Shown here piece by piece: positions 23,209-32,800 of a stretch of 64,000 bases of DNA. The notes under the pieces are model-generated. The model worked only from the letters and a program-made list of their open reading frames with translations, was not told where the DNA came from and searched no databases. This DNA is from Ovis canadensis (Eukaryota; Chordata; Mammalia; Artiodactyla; Bovidae). The position numbers and the translations under genes were made by a program. The first letter of the stretch is position 1, and each line of letters opens with the position of its first letter. The stretch lies in NCBI RefSeq assembly GCF_042477335.2, contig NC_091727.1, positions 129,503,501 to 129,567,500 of the forward strand, written 5' to 3'.

Positions 23209-23439
23209 ACTACACTAATTTTTAGTGGTGTGATGTTGGACAAGTTACTTTCCCCCCCAATCCTCAAAGTTTCCTCATCTGTACAATGAGGCTAAGAAAA
23301 CCCACCTTATATAGTTATTTCAAGGAATGAATTATGTGAAATAACTTCTGGCAAGCACCAAGCATAGATCCTGCCACAGAACAGGCATTCAAAAACTTCA
23401 GTAGTTGTAAGATGATAGCAGATAGTTCTAAAAACTTAC

Positions 23440-23619
23440 TCTTGCTTCTCTACCTTATAGTTTGAATGTCTGAGACCCTCACAGAGAAACTTCACCCCTG
23501 TGTCCCCCAGGAGATTTTCACTCAGGTCCAGCTCAGTGAAGTTTGGATTGCAAATGAGAACAGAGGCAAGATATCTGCCAATAGTCTCTGAGCTTCCAAG
23601 GAGAAAACTAACAGACAAC
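23440..23619 (-). pseudogene. NLRP LRR exon (180 bases, open)
   Basis: The acceptor ttccag and donor gtaagt bound 180 bases, three codons more than the norm but in frame. The translation reads LSVSFLLGSSETIGRYLASV, LICNPNFTELDLSENLLGDT, GVKFLCEGLRHSNYKVEKQ. The LxxLxLSxNxLGDxGVxxLCEGL signature is textbook NLRP. One consensus Cys near the end is Tyr (SNYKVEK). Confidence 0.9.
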
Positions 23620-24389
23620 CTGGAAAAAAAGAAAGACACAGAATTGGCCACTCATTCTCTACCTGCAAAACATCATGAGAAAAGATAATAAGGTCCACCT
23701 ATATGAGACCCCATCCTTGAATATGTCACAGCCCCCTTTTACCTATGACAGGGATTTGTACATTGACCCCACAACACTGTATGCCCCAGTGAGAACTCAA
23801 TAAATGTTGACTGCCACCAAAAAGAAAAGAATTGGAAGGAAATAGCAAATGACCTAATCTCATTTTAATTCCCAGCATGAATTTTATCACTCTCATATCT
23901 TCTTTCAAATTACAGCAGAAAGTGCTATAATCATCCTTAATACAGTCAAAAGATCTTTCCTTTCCTCTTATCTATAAGTTCATTACTAATTAATAATTTG
24001 CCATCCTTAGAGAGACATCAGCATCATCCATATAATATTTCTTCTTGGACACAAAAAGTGGTTTTTACTGACTTTCCTGTGTTCTCGATCTTTGTCTCTC
24101 CATATTAAGCAGTCCAATTCCTTAAACTGTTTCCCATCAACTTTCTCTGCTATCACTTTCAAGAATTTCTATGATATACACTACAACATCTGAGTCCTCA
24201 ATTTTTCTCTTGAGTTACCAGGCTCCAAACACAATCTTGAAGAGGGCTCATAAAGACATCATGTATACATATTTTCCCAATTTAGAAATTTTAAATAGAA
24301 GTATTTTAAATAAAAAATTAATTTCAAAGTGGATTTAGAAAGGTTTAATGCTTAAGAGCTTTTACAATAGAAAACGCCAAATATACATT
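23620..24389. other. Intron, no recognised element
   Basis: NLRP intron. AT-rich, no coding feature. Confidence 0.4.
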
Positions 24390-24510
24390 GTGATTGTTAA
24401 TTTTATGTTATCAAGTTGCCTGTCAAGGTACCCAGATTTTTGGCCAAACATTATTCTGAAAGTTTCTGTGAAGGTACTTTTTAAATGAGATTAACATTCA
24501 AATCAAGATT

Positions 24511-24520
24511 AACATTTAAA
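24511..24520. repeat. Target-site duplication, left copy (aacatttaaa)
   Basis: Repeated at 26687-26696, at the end of the BovB tail. Confidence 0.7.
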
Positions 24521-26677
24521 ACACGACCAGGAGCTGCCTGTGGCTCAGATCATGAACACCTTATTACCAAATTCAGACTTAAATTGAAGAAAGTAGGGAA
24601 AACCTCTAGACCATTCAGGTATGACCTAAATCAAATCCCTTATGATTATACAGTGGAAGTGAGAAATAGATTTAAGGGCCTAGATCTGATAGACAGAGTG
24701 CCTGATGAACTATGGAATGAGGTTCATGACCTTGTACAGGAGACAGGGATCAAGACCATCCCCATGGAAAAGAAATGTAAAAAAGCAAAATGGCTGTCTG
24801 GGGAGGCCTTACAAATAGCTGTGAAAAGGAGAGAAGTGAAAAGAAAAGGAGAAAAGGAAAGATGCAAGCATCTGAATGCAGAGTTCCAAAGAATATCAAG
24901 GAGAGATGAGAAAGCCTTCTTCAGCGATCAATGCAAAGAAACAGAGGAAAGCAACAGAATGGGAAAGACTAGAGATCTCTTCAAGAAAATTAGAGATACC
25001 AAGGGAACATTTCATGCAAAGATGGACTCGATAAAGGACAGAAATGGTCTGGACCTAACAGAAGCAGAAGATATAAAGAAGAGGTGGCAAGAATACACAG
25101 AAGAACTGTACAAGAAAGATCTTCACGACCCAGATGATCACGATGGTGTGATCACTCATCTAGAGCCAGACATCCTGGAATGTGAAGTCAAGTGGGCGTT
25201 AGAAAACATCACTATGAACAAAGCTTGTGGAGGTGATGAAATTCCAGTTGAGCTATTTCAAATCCTGAAAGATGATGCTGTGAAAATGCTGCACTCAATA
25301 TGCCAGCAAATTTCGAAAACTCAGCAGTGGCCACAGGACTGGAAAAGGTCAGTTTTCATTCCAATCCCAAAGAAAGGCCATGCAAAAGAATGCTCAAACA
25401 CCACACAGTTGCACTCATCTCACACGCTAGTAAAGTAATGCTCAAAATTCTCCAAGCCAGGCTTCAGCAATAGGTGAACCGTGAACTTCCTGATGTTCAA
25501 GCTGGTTTTAGAAAAGGCAGAGGAACCAGAGATCACATTGCCAACATCTGCTGGATCATGGAAAAAGCAAGAGAGTTCCAGAAAAACATCTATTTCTGCT
25601 TTATTGACTATGCCAAAGCCTTTGACTGTGTGGATTACAATAAACTGTGGAAAATTCTGAGAGAGATGGGAATACCAGACCACCTGACCTGCCTCTTGAG
25701 AAATCTGTATGCAGGTCAGGAAGCAACAGTTAGAACTGGACATGGAACAACAGACTGGTTCCAAATAGGAAAAGGAGTGCGTCAAGGCTGTATATTGTCA
25801 CCCTGCTTATTTAACTTCTATGCAGAGTACATCATGAGAAATGCTGGACTGGAAGAAACACAAGCTGGAATCAAGATTGCCGGGAGAAATATCAATAACC
25901 TCAGATATGCAGATGACACTACCCTTATGGCAGAAAGTGAAGAGGAACTAAGAAGCCTCTTGAAGAAAGTGAAAGAGGAGAGTGAAAAAGTTGGTTTAAA
26001 GCTCAACATTCAGAAAACGAAGATCATGGCATCTGGTCCCACCACTTCATGGGAAATAGATGGGGAAACAGTGGAAACAGTGTCAGACTTTATGTTTTGG
26101 GGCTCCAAAATCACTGCAGATGGTGACTGCAGCCATGAAATTAAAAGACGCTTACTCCTTGGAAGAAAAGTTATGACCAACCTAGATAGCATATTCAAAA
26201 GCAGAGATATTACTTTGCCGACTAAGGTCTGTCTAGTCAAGGCTATGGTTTTTCCAGTAGTCATGTATGGATGTGAGAGTTGGACTGTGAAGAAGGCTGA
26301 GCGCCGAAGAATTGATGCTTTTGAACTGTGGTGTTGGAGAAGACTCTTGAGAGTCCCTTGGACTGCAAGGAGATCCAACTAGTCCATTCTGAAGGAGATC
26401 AGCCCTGGGACTTCTTTGGAGAGAATGATGCTAAAGCTGAAGCTCCAGTACTTTGGCCACCTCATGTGAAGTGTTGACTCATTGGAAAAGACTCCTGATG
26501 CTGGGAGGGAATGGGGGCAGGAGGAGAAGGGGACGCCAGAGGATGAGATGGCTGGATGGCATCACTGACTCGATGGACATGAGTCTGAGTGAACTCCAGG
26601 AGATGGTGATGGACAGGGAGGCCTGGCATGCTGCGATTCATGGGGTCACAAAGAGTCGGACACGACTGAGCAACTGA
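24521..26677 (+). pseudogene. BovB ORF2 remnant (linker, reverse transcriptase, C-terminus)
   Basis: Two long frames carry most of the protein. The first (to 25438) holds the linker and RT start (TIEVRNRF-like, KKWAKWLSGEA-like, NKACGGDEIPVELFQILKDD, WPQDWKRSVFIPIPKKG). The second (25474-26382) holds QAGFRKGRGTRDHIANICWI, YAKAFDCVDYNKLWKILREM, RQGCILSPCLFNFYAEYIMR and the catalytic RYADDTTLMAESEEE. A frameshift plus a stop near 25440-25474 separates them, and a TAG near 26380 ends the second before the C-terminal part. It lacks the N-terminal endonuclease and cannot be autonomous. Confidence 0.88.
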
Positions 26678-26686
26678 ACTGAACTG
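24521..26686 (+). mobile_element. BovB, 5'-truncated, 2.2 kb
   Basis: The plus-strand copy starts within the endonuclease/linker region and ends in the gaactgaactgaaca tail. A 10-base target duplication flanks it. It sits in an NLRP intron, antisense to that gene. Confidence 0.92.
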
Positions 26687-26696
26687 AACATTTAAA
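26687..26696. repeat. Target-site duplication, right copy (aacatttaaa)
   Basis: Matches 24511-24520. It overlaps the last bases of the tail, so its exact left edge is ambiguous by a few bases. Confidence 0.7.
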
Positions 26697-27034
26697 TCAG
26701 CACACTTTGAGCAATTTACCCTCCATAATGTGGGTGAGGCTCATCCAATCAGTTGAAAGTTTAATAGAAAAGACTGACCTCCTCGGAAGAGAAAATTCTG
26801 CCAGGAGACAGCACTAGCTCTCCTGTGTCTCCAGTCTGCTGGCCTAGCCTGCAGATACTGAACCTGCCAGCTGCCATAATCTGAGAGAGCACAAATTCCT
26901 TAAAATAAATCTCTCTATATGTTTATTCACATTTTACCTCTCTGTTTCTTTGAAGAACCCTAATTAGTCAGGGTTCTTCAGAAAAGAAGATATATATACG
27001 GTAAATCTTTTACCAGAGTCATTACATGGACTTT

Positions 27035-27246
27035 GGGCTTCCCAGGTGGCACTAGTGGTAAAGAATGTACTTGCCAATGCAGGAGATATAAGACATGGGT
27101 TTGATCCCTAGGTTGGGAAGATCACCTGGAGAAGGTCATGGCAACCCATTCTAGTATTCTTGCCTGGAGAATCCCACGGACAGAGGAGCTTGGTGGGCTA
27201 CAGTCCACAGGGTTGCAAAGAGTCGGACATTACAGAGGTGACTTAC
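27035..27246 (+). mobile_element. Bov-tA SINE
   Basis: Forward copy from gggcttcccaggtggcacta to cattacagaggtgacttacc, in an NLRP intron. Confidence 0.9.
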
Positions 27247-27606
27247 CACACATGCATGTGGACTGCGAGGTCAGACACATCTGGGTTTCCTATTGTGTCT
27301 CTGTCATGTTATTTAGCCTTATACTGTTGGGTTTCTTTTGGGTTTCTCATCTGCTAAAATGAGGACAGTAACCTGAATCTTGCAAAGCTGTTGTACACAT
27401 TAAAGGAAATCAAAGCACTCAGCACAATGCTTAGCACAAAGGAATTGCTCAGTGAGTTTTCATTATTGACATTAACGTTATTGCTACTTTCACTGTTCTT
27501 CCTCTCCATGACTCCTTGAAATGTGTTTTGATTATACAACATCCATCTTGAGCTGCATCTTTATAAATTTTTTCTTGCAGTATGAAAACTAATAGTGACA
27601 ACTTAC

Positions 27607-27777
27607 TTGAGCTTCTGTACTTTGCAATTTGGATCTTTTAAGCGTTCACGGAGCAATTTCAAAGCCAATGCTTCCAGTTTTGCTTCACTAAATTCCAGCT
27701 CAGTGAGCCACTGATTGGTGCTGTGAACAGTTGCTAGTGTACCACAAGAAGCAGGTACAACCTTTAGAGAACATAAT
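27607..27777 (-). pseudogene. NLRP LRR exon with weak acceptor
   Basis: The donor gtaagt (27606-27601) is good. The translation reads VVPASCGTLATVHSTNQWLT, ELEFSEAKLEALALKLLRER, LKDPNCKVQKLK. It is a recognisable LRR unit but the usual LSxNxLGDxG is eroded to FSEAKLEALA. A 171-base exon would begin near 27777, where no clear AG acceptor exists; an AG at 27762-27763 would give a 155-base, out-of-phase exon. The start is therefore approximate. Confidence 0.75.
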
Positions 27778-27877
27778 AATGACCTCATTACTTTATTCAT
27801 GCTCTCCCCCAAAACAAAAGAAACTGACCAAAAAATTTACATGAACACAAACAACAAATTCTCCTGCTCTCAGTTAC

Positions 27878-28048
27878 CTCAATGTCTATAAGATACAGTT
27901 TGGCTGTTTTAATCCTTCACGCAGAAACTTCATTCCAGAATCTTCCAGGGTGTTTTTTACAAATCCCAAATCTGTCAGATACCGGTTGGTTTCAAACACT
28001 AAGGCGAGGTCTCTTCCATAAGAGGCTGTGAGGTGGCAGAAAATCAGT
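27878..28048 (-). pseudogene. NLRP LRR exon with in-frame TAG (171 bases)
   Basis: The acceptor cacacag and a gtaact donor bound exactly 171 bases. The translation reads LIFCHLTASYGRDLALVFET, NRYLTDLGFVKNTLEDSG, MKFLREGLKQPNCIL, then a TAG stop (27886-27888) where the family has glutamine, then TL. The stop is a single C-to-T type change from CAG. Confidence 0.83.
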
Positions 28049-29051
28049 CTGTGTGGAGAAAAAGCATTTCAGAGGAGAAAATAGAACTCTCTATGAAGGT
28101 ACTTGTTTGCCTCATTACTGACGTAATGAATTATTTCAATTCATTCAGCAATTAATTTATTAGGTGCTAACCACTGTGCAAGATGTGAAAACACAGAAAT
28201 AATTAAGATGCAGCCTAGATTCTGCCCTCAAGGAATGCCCAGTTAATAGGGAAAATTTTTAGAAAATCATGAATTATAATACAGTGTGGAAAGTACTGCA
28301 TGTGGTACGCACAAGGCACCATGGAGACACAGAAAAGTGGCACAATCCAGCCTAGCCTGTGGGAAGGGGTTGGAGGATCAAGAAATACTTATAAGAGGCA
28401 CGAACACTTTAGTTCTGCTTGAAAGGGTAATAAAGACTGAACAGGAATTAGGTGGATGAGGAGAATGGGAGTGGGGAGAGCAGGCGACGCTGAGGAACAA
28501 CCTGTTCATAAAGCAGCCTGTGCAAAAGCCAGGAGGCAAGAGAGGGGAGGCTTCAGTTGAGAAACTGTCAGTTACTTGCTATGGGCTACTTTATAACACT
28601 GGAAGATAATATCAAACTGTTAACAATGGTTATCTTCCAGGTAGGAGGGAAGGGTTGGATTATATAGGGAAACATTTACTTTCTAGTATTTAAATGATCA
28701 GAAATTATCAGAAATAAACAGTTTAAGAAATGTGAAAAACATAATACGTTTATTATAAATAAATTTTACAACAGAGAAAAATAGAGAATAAAATTTTTTG
28801 AGAAAGTACTGTATCCTTACCACCCAAAAATAACCACTGTTAAAACTTTGGTATGTAACTTTGCAGACTTTAAATGCATGCATACATATAAGACACTTGC
28901 TCGGACATGACTGAGTGACTTCACTTTCACTTTCTATATGCTTCCACTCCTTTCTCCAAGATCATAGAAACATATGCATGCGCACACGCTCCTGCGCATG
29001 TGTGCGCACGCTCCCGCGCACACAGAGGATTTGCACATTTTACAAAAATAT
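28049..29051. other. NLRP intron; no gene
   Basis: A MIR/L2-like stretch may lie at 28140-28260. 28971-29030 is an alternating purine-pyrimidine run (cgcacacgctcctgcgcatg and following). Nothing coding. Confidence 0.4.
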
Positions 29052-29256
29052 AGTGAAGTCGCTTAGTCATGTCCAACTCTTTGCAACCCCATGTACTGTA
29101 GCCTACCAGGCTCCTCTGTCCATGGGATTTTCCAGGCAAGAGTACTGGAGTGGGTTGCCATTTCCTTCTCCAGAGGATCTTCCCGACCCAGGGATCGTAC
29201 CTGGGTCTCCCGCATTGCAGGCAGATGCTTTGCTGTCTGAGCCACTGGGGAAGTAC
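29052..29256 (-). mobile_element. Bov-tA SINE
   Basis: Reverse copy from gtgaagtcgcttagtcatgt to gctgtctgagccactgggga. Confidence 0.9.
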
Positions 29257-29620
29257 CTATTTACAAAAATGGGACCAGAGAAAACATTACTACTTTACAT
29301 ACATTTTGTCATTCAGTCCTCAGGCCGATAGATAAAAACTGAGACAGTCACAGCACATTATATAGTAAGTGGTAAAGTAGTACTCAACCTGAGAGCTGGC
29401 AAGTTTATCTTGTAGGCTTGGAAATACCAAGAAGCTAACAGAGACAGAGTCGGGTCCTTATGACAGGGTACGGCAAGAGACAAACCTGGTGCACAATGGC
29501 TGCAAGCAGGGCCGGGGGGAGGGGGTGGGGGAACGGTGGTGGTGGCAGTGGTGGCAGAGGTGGTACACGCTGGACGTAAACAAATTTAAGACACGAGCAT
29601 GTTTTGGGAATGGATATGGC

Positions 29621-30110
29621 CAGAGACATTACTTTGCCAACAAAGGTCCATCTAGTCAAGGCTGTGGTTTTTCCAGTGGTCATGTGTGGATGTGAGAGTT
29701 GGACTGTGAAGAAAGCTGAGCACCGAAGAACTGATGCTTTTGAACTGTGGTGTTGGAGAAGACTCTTGAGAGACCCTTGGACTGCAAGGAGATCCAACCA
29801 GTCCATTCTGAAGGAGATCAGCCCTGGGATTTCTTTGGAAGGAATGATGCTAAAGCTGAAACTCCAGTACTTTGGCCACCTCATGTGAAGAGTTGACTCA
29901 CTGGAAAAGACTCTGACGCTGGGAGGGAATGAGGGCAGGAGGAGAAGGGGACGCCAGAGGATGAGATGGCTGGATGGCATCACGGACTCGATGGACGTGA
30001 GTCTGAGTGAACTCCGGGAGATGGTGATGGACAGGGAGGCCTGGCGTGCTGCGATTCATGGGGTCCCAAAGAATCGGACACGACTGAGCGACTGAACTGA
30101 ATTGAACTGA
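29621..30110 (+). mobile_element. BovB 3' end, 5'-truncated
   Basis: The last 490 bases of BovB with protein remnants [40 protein letters not shown] and [20 protein letters not shown], ending in actgaactgaattgaactga. It is well preserved, with few differences from the other copies in the window. Confidence 0.9.
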
Positions 30111-30737
30111 GGCGATGGGGAATGAGGCGGTAGTCAGGTTCCACTTCCTGCCTCCAGGGGGCAACCAAGGCCACTGAGAGATGGGGGCTATTTCCTGTTC
30201 CAGAATATTCCATCTCTAGAAGGGTCCGGCCCCTGAGTGGGACAAACCATTATGATGGGGGGTTGAGAATTTTGGTATTTGATTACAAGCGCTTCATGTT
30301 CTTGGTTCTGAGTCTTTTCTGACCACTCCTATTTCTTCCCACCTTCAAACACTTGCAATACTGCAGGAGGTTCCCTTATGTCTGGGGGAGGGGAGAAAAT
30401 CTTCTACACGCACCCCCCTCACCCTCGCAGTTTCCAGGAGTTGGAACATTCCCGAGGTAAAAACCTCGAAGGGTAGGCCGGAGCTTTTCTTTCCTTGGTG
30501 CCTTCGAGGAGCGAGAGGTACCTTTTGGGTGTGGTAGACGGTTTTGTTTGGCCTGTACTCTCACTGGTCAGGAGGTGAGGTTTGGTGGGAGGCGTCCTGG
30601 GGCAGGGCAAAGGGTCTTTAGGAGGGTGTACCATGTTGGGGGAGGCAAGCGGAGAAGAGGAGATTCATGGGGTGGGGGAGGGGAGGAGATTCATGGGGTG
30701 GGGGAGGGGAGGGGGATTGATTCATTCATCCCCACAG
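30111..30737 (+). promoter_or_regulatory. Upstream region of the TEX13-family gene, G-rich
   Basis: This should hold the promoter and a 5' untranslated exon. It becomes G-rich toward the gene. A tandem repeat of gagattcatggggtggggga (30659-30715) with G-runs could form G-quadruplexes. Near 30731-30737 a ccccacag acceptor-like string precedes the coding exon. I see no convincing TATA box. Confidence 0.4.
30659..30715. repeat. G-rich tandem repeat upstream of the TEX13-family gene
   Basis: Two copies of a unit containing gagattcatggggtggggga and ggggagg, about 30 bases apart, lie less than 60 bases before the start codon. Confidence 0.75.
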
Positions 30738-30769
30738 AGCCAGCCAAGCCCCAAAGGCACTCAGTCGTC

Positions 30770-32377
30770 ATGGCCTTGAAATCTGAGGACGTCAGTAGTG
30801 GGTTCCGGCATGGCAAAGTGATGGCTTTCATCAATGAGAGGATGTCCAGGCACGCGAAAGGCCCTGAGTTCTACCTTGAGAATCTTTCTCTGTCCTGGGA
30901 GAAGGTGGAAGACAAGCTCAGGGCCATCCTGGAGGACCGCCTGGTGCCCAGCCAGGCCAAAGAGGCCTGTGCCTGGAGCAGCCTGGCCCTGGGCGTGCGC
31001 TTCGCCTACAAGCAGAGCCAGTTACACAGGCATAGGGTGCAGTGGCTGCATGACTTCGCCGGACTGCACAGGTCGGCAGCTCAGGCGTTGGCCTCAGACC
31101 TGACGTTGCTCGCGGCACAGCATGAGGTGGAACGCAAGGAGGCGGCCTTCCGGCTGCAGTTGACCCAGGCCAGCCTAGCGGAAGTGCAGAAAGAGCGGGA
31201 CCTCCTGAAGTGGAAGATCTTCAAGGCCGTGAGATTATCTTCGCCTGCCCCGCGCGCCCCTGCCCCCCCCCCGCGCGCCCCTGCCCCCCCCGCGTGCCCC
31301 TGCCCCCCCCCGCGCACCCCTGCCCCCCCCCGCGCGCCCCTGCCCCCCCCCCGCGCGCCCCTGCCCCCCCCCCGCGCGCCCCTGCCCCCCCCCGCGCGCC
31401 CCTGCCCCCCCCCGCGCGCCCCTGCCCCCCCCCGCGCGCCCCTGCCCGACCCCGCCCCCCCGCGCCGCCCCCCCCGCGCCCCCCCCCTCTGCGCGCCCCC
31501 CGCCCCCCCGCGCCCCGCCCCCGCCCATTCCGTCCTGCTGCCCCGCCCCCCGCTCCACCCTCCCCCCCCGCCCCCCGCTCCACCCTCCCCCCCCCCAGCT
31601 CCACCCTCCCCCCCCCCCCGCCCCCCGCAGCCCCGCCCCATGTCAGGGCAGGTCGCAACTCTGCTCACTTCCTTCCAGGAGCTGCGGTCTTCCCAGGCGG
31701 CACCAGTCACAGAGGGGCCAAGCCGGGCCCCTGCCGGTGGGGCTGGAACAGAAGGAACAAGTGAAGAGGAGGAAGAGACAGGGGCCACTGCTACTACTGC
31801 TGCAGCTTCTGAAGCCACAGGAGGAGGAAGACAGGATGATGCAGAGGGGGCGGAAGCTGCCAAGGGGGCAGAAGATCTGAGTGCAGACCTTATGCAGCTT
31901 CTTGGAGTTGTAGACCAGAAAAATTACACTTCTGGCGGGCAGAGGGAGGGAGATTTTGGGTCAGTGGAAACAGCCATGTATTCTTTCTCTGGGATGCTCA
32001 AGCCCGAGGCAACAGTCTCACCTGAACCCCTTCCTGTCCAGCTCCCTGCCTCATTCTCATACTCATACTCATGCCCCTTATCCCCCTTCCCGGATGCACC
32101 AACACCATCCCCACACACATCTCCACCACAAGCACTGTTCAGAGCAGGAGCTTCATCTCAGACGTCTCCCCACTGGGGGTCCTCTGATTTTAGCTTGTGG
32201 TCTGATGGAGGGATCCAGGGAATAGACCCTCAAGGAGGAGACAGGAACGACTCTGATCCCCTTCAGCAGCTTAGACTTCCAGTATTTCACAGGCCTGGGA
32301 ATTGGGATTGCCCTTGGTGTAAATCTGTTAATTTTTCACTGAGGGGAAATTGTTTCCACTGTGGAAAGTGTATCTGA
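30770..32377 (+). CDS. TEX13B: TEX13-family testis-expressed protein, two coding exons (probably TEX13B)
   Basis: The model is join(30770-31228, 31679-32377), giving 385 residues. The start MALKSEDVSSGFRHGKVMAF is the conserved TEX13 N-terminus and has G at -3 and +4. The first exon continues through HAKGPEFYLENLSLSWEKVE, DKLRAILEDRLVPSQ and a helical, likely coiled-coil stretch (RKEAAFRLQLTQASLAEVQK, ERDLLKWKIFKA). The second exon starts ELRSSQAAPV, has an acidic/low-complexity part (residues about 170-210), then LMQLLG, SVETAMYSFSGM, and a C-terminal RanBP2-type zinc finger with Cys364, 367, 378 and 381 (WDCPWC ... NCFHCGK), ending shortly after. Such fingers bind single-stranded RNA in known proteins; testis expression and nuclear/cytoplasmic RNA-related function are family knowledge, not visible here. 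TEX13A is the main alternative: N-terminal residues favour TEX13B but are not decisive. No coding lesion was seen. Confidence 0.82.
   Translation: MALKSEDVSSGFRHGKVMAFINERMSRHAKGPEFYLENLSLSWEKVEDKLRAILEDRLVPSQAKEACAWSSLALGVRFAYKQSQLHRHRVQWLHDFAGLHRSAAQALASDLTLLAAQHEVERKEAAFRLQLTQASLAEVQKERDLLKWKIFKAVRLSSPAPRAPAPPPRAPAPPACPCPPPRTPAPPRAPLPPPRAPLPPPRAPLPPPARPCPPPRAPAPPRAPLPDPAPPRRPPRAPPLCAPPAPPRPAPAHSVLLPRPPLHPPPPPPAPPSPPPAPPSPPPRPPQPRPMSGQVATLLTSFQELRSSQAAPVTEGPSRAPAGGAGTEGTSEEEEETGATATTAAASEATGGGRQDDAEGAEAAKGAEDLSADLMQLLGVVDQKNYTSGGQREGDFGSVETAMYSFSGMLKPEATVSPEPLPVQLPASFSYSYSCPLSPFPDAPTPSPHTSPPQALFRAGASSQTSPHWGSSDFSLWSDGGIQGIDPQGGDRNDSDPLQQLRLPVFHRPGNWDCPWCKSVNFSLRGNCFHCGKCI
31229..31678 (+). 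other. C-rich intron of the TEX13-family gene
   Basis: GT at 31229-31230 directly follows KIFKA, and AG at 31677-31678 (cacttccttccag) precedes ELRSS. Both flanks agree with the TEX13 family, where this join gives continuous protein. The interior is an irregular repeat of about 19-20 bases (ccccgcgcgcccctgcccc) and nearly pure C/G. It is 450 bases, divisible by three, with no plus-strand stops, so a 609-residue proline/alanine-rich frame reads straight through it. Confidence 0.78.
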
Positions 32378-32589
32378 CTACAGAGCCCTCAAGTGAATTC
32401 AGAAATGTGAAACAAAAATATATTCAGTGGGGGGAAAGGTGGGGGAGGGGACTGTGTGGTGTGGAGTCAGGGGAAGAGAGGGAGAATGAGGTTAGGGGAG
32501 GAGGGTAGGAGTTGAGGAGGGTGTAGACAGTCTACACCCTCCCCAACTCCTACCCCATTTCCCACCCTCGTTGACCCCCTTTGTGTTCC
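32378..32589. other. Downstream of the TEX13-family gene
   Basis: Probable 3' untranslated region. No canonical AATAAA was found. A short inverted repeat (gggtgtagacag and ctgtctacaccc-like) surrounds about 32519-32541. Confidence 0.4.
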
Positions 32590-32800
32590 AGGGGCTTCCC
32601 TGGTGGTGCAGACAGGAAGGAATCTGCCTGCAATGCAGGAGACCCTGGATCAATCCCCTGGGTCAGGAAGATCCTCTGGAGAAGGAAATGGCAATCTACT
32701 CCAGTATTCTTGCCTAGAGAATTCTTTGGACAGAGGAGCCTGGCAGGCTACAGTCCATAGAGTCACAAAAAAGTCACACACGACTGAGCAAGTATCCACA
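32590..32800 (+). mobile_element. Bov-tA SINE
   Basis: Forward copy from ggggcttccctggtggtgca to cacacgactgagcaagtatc, 210 bases after the TEX13-family stop codon. Confidence 0.9.

Larger units (their letters stand above)
24390..26995. repeat. Old interspersed repeat split by BovB
   Basis: 24390-24520 (gattgttaattttatgttat, gagattaacatt) and 26697-26995 (accctccataatgtgggtga, catccaatcagttgaaag, aaaataaatctctctatatg, agtcagggttcttcagaa) are the two halves of a common ancient mammalian repeat. I recognise the pattern but not the family name. The halves join exactly across the BovB. Confidence 0.6.

Noticed and set aside
31081-31863. Long Gly/Arg-rich minus-strand proteins over the C-rich tract
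   Set aside because: They are complements of the C-rich intron, have only low-complexity sequence, and overlap a recognisable gene on the other strand.
30548-32377. A single 609-residue proline/alanine-rich protein
   Set aside because: It includes sequence upstream of the conserved TEX13 start and a 450-base C-rich stretch bounded by GT and AG exactly where the TEX13 family is continuous. The two-exon model explains the data better.
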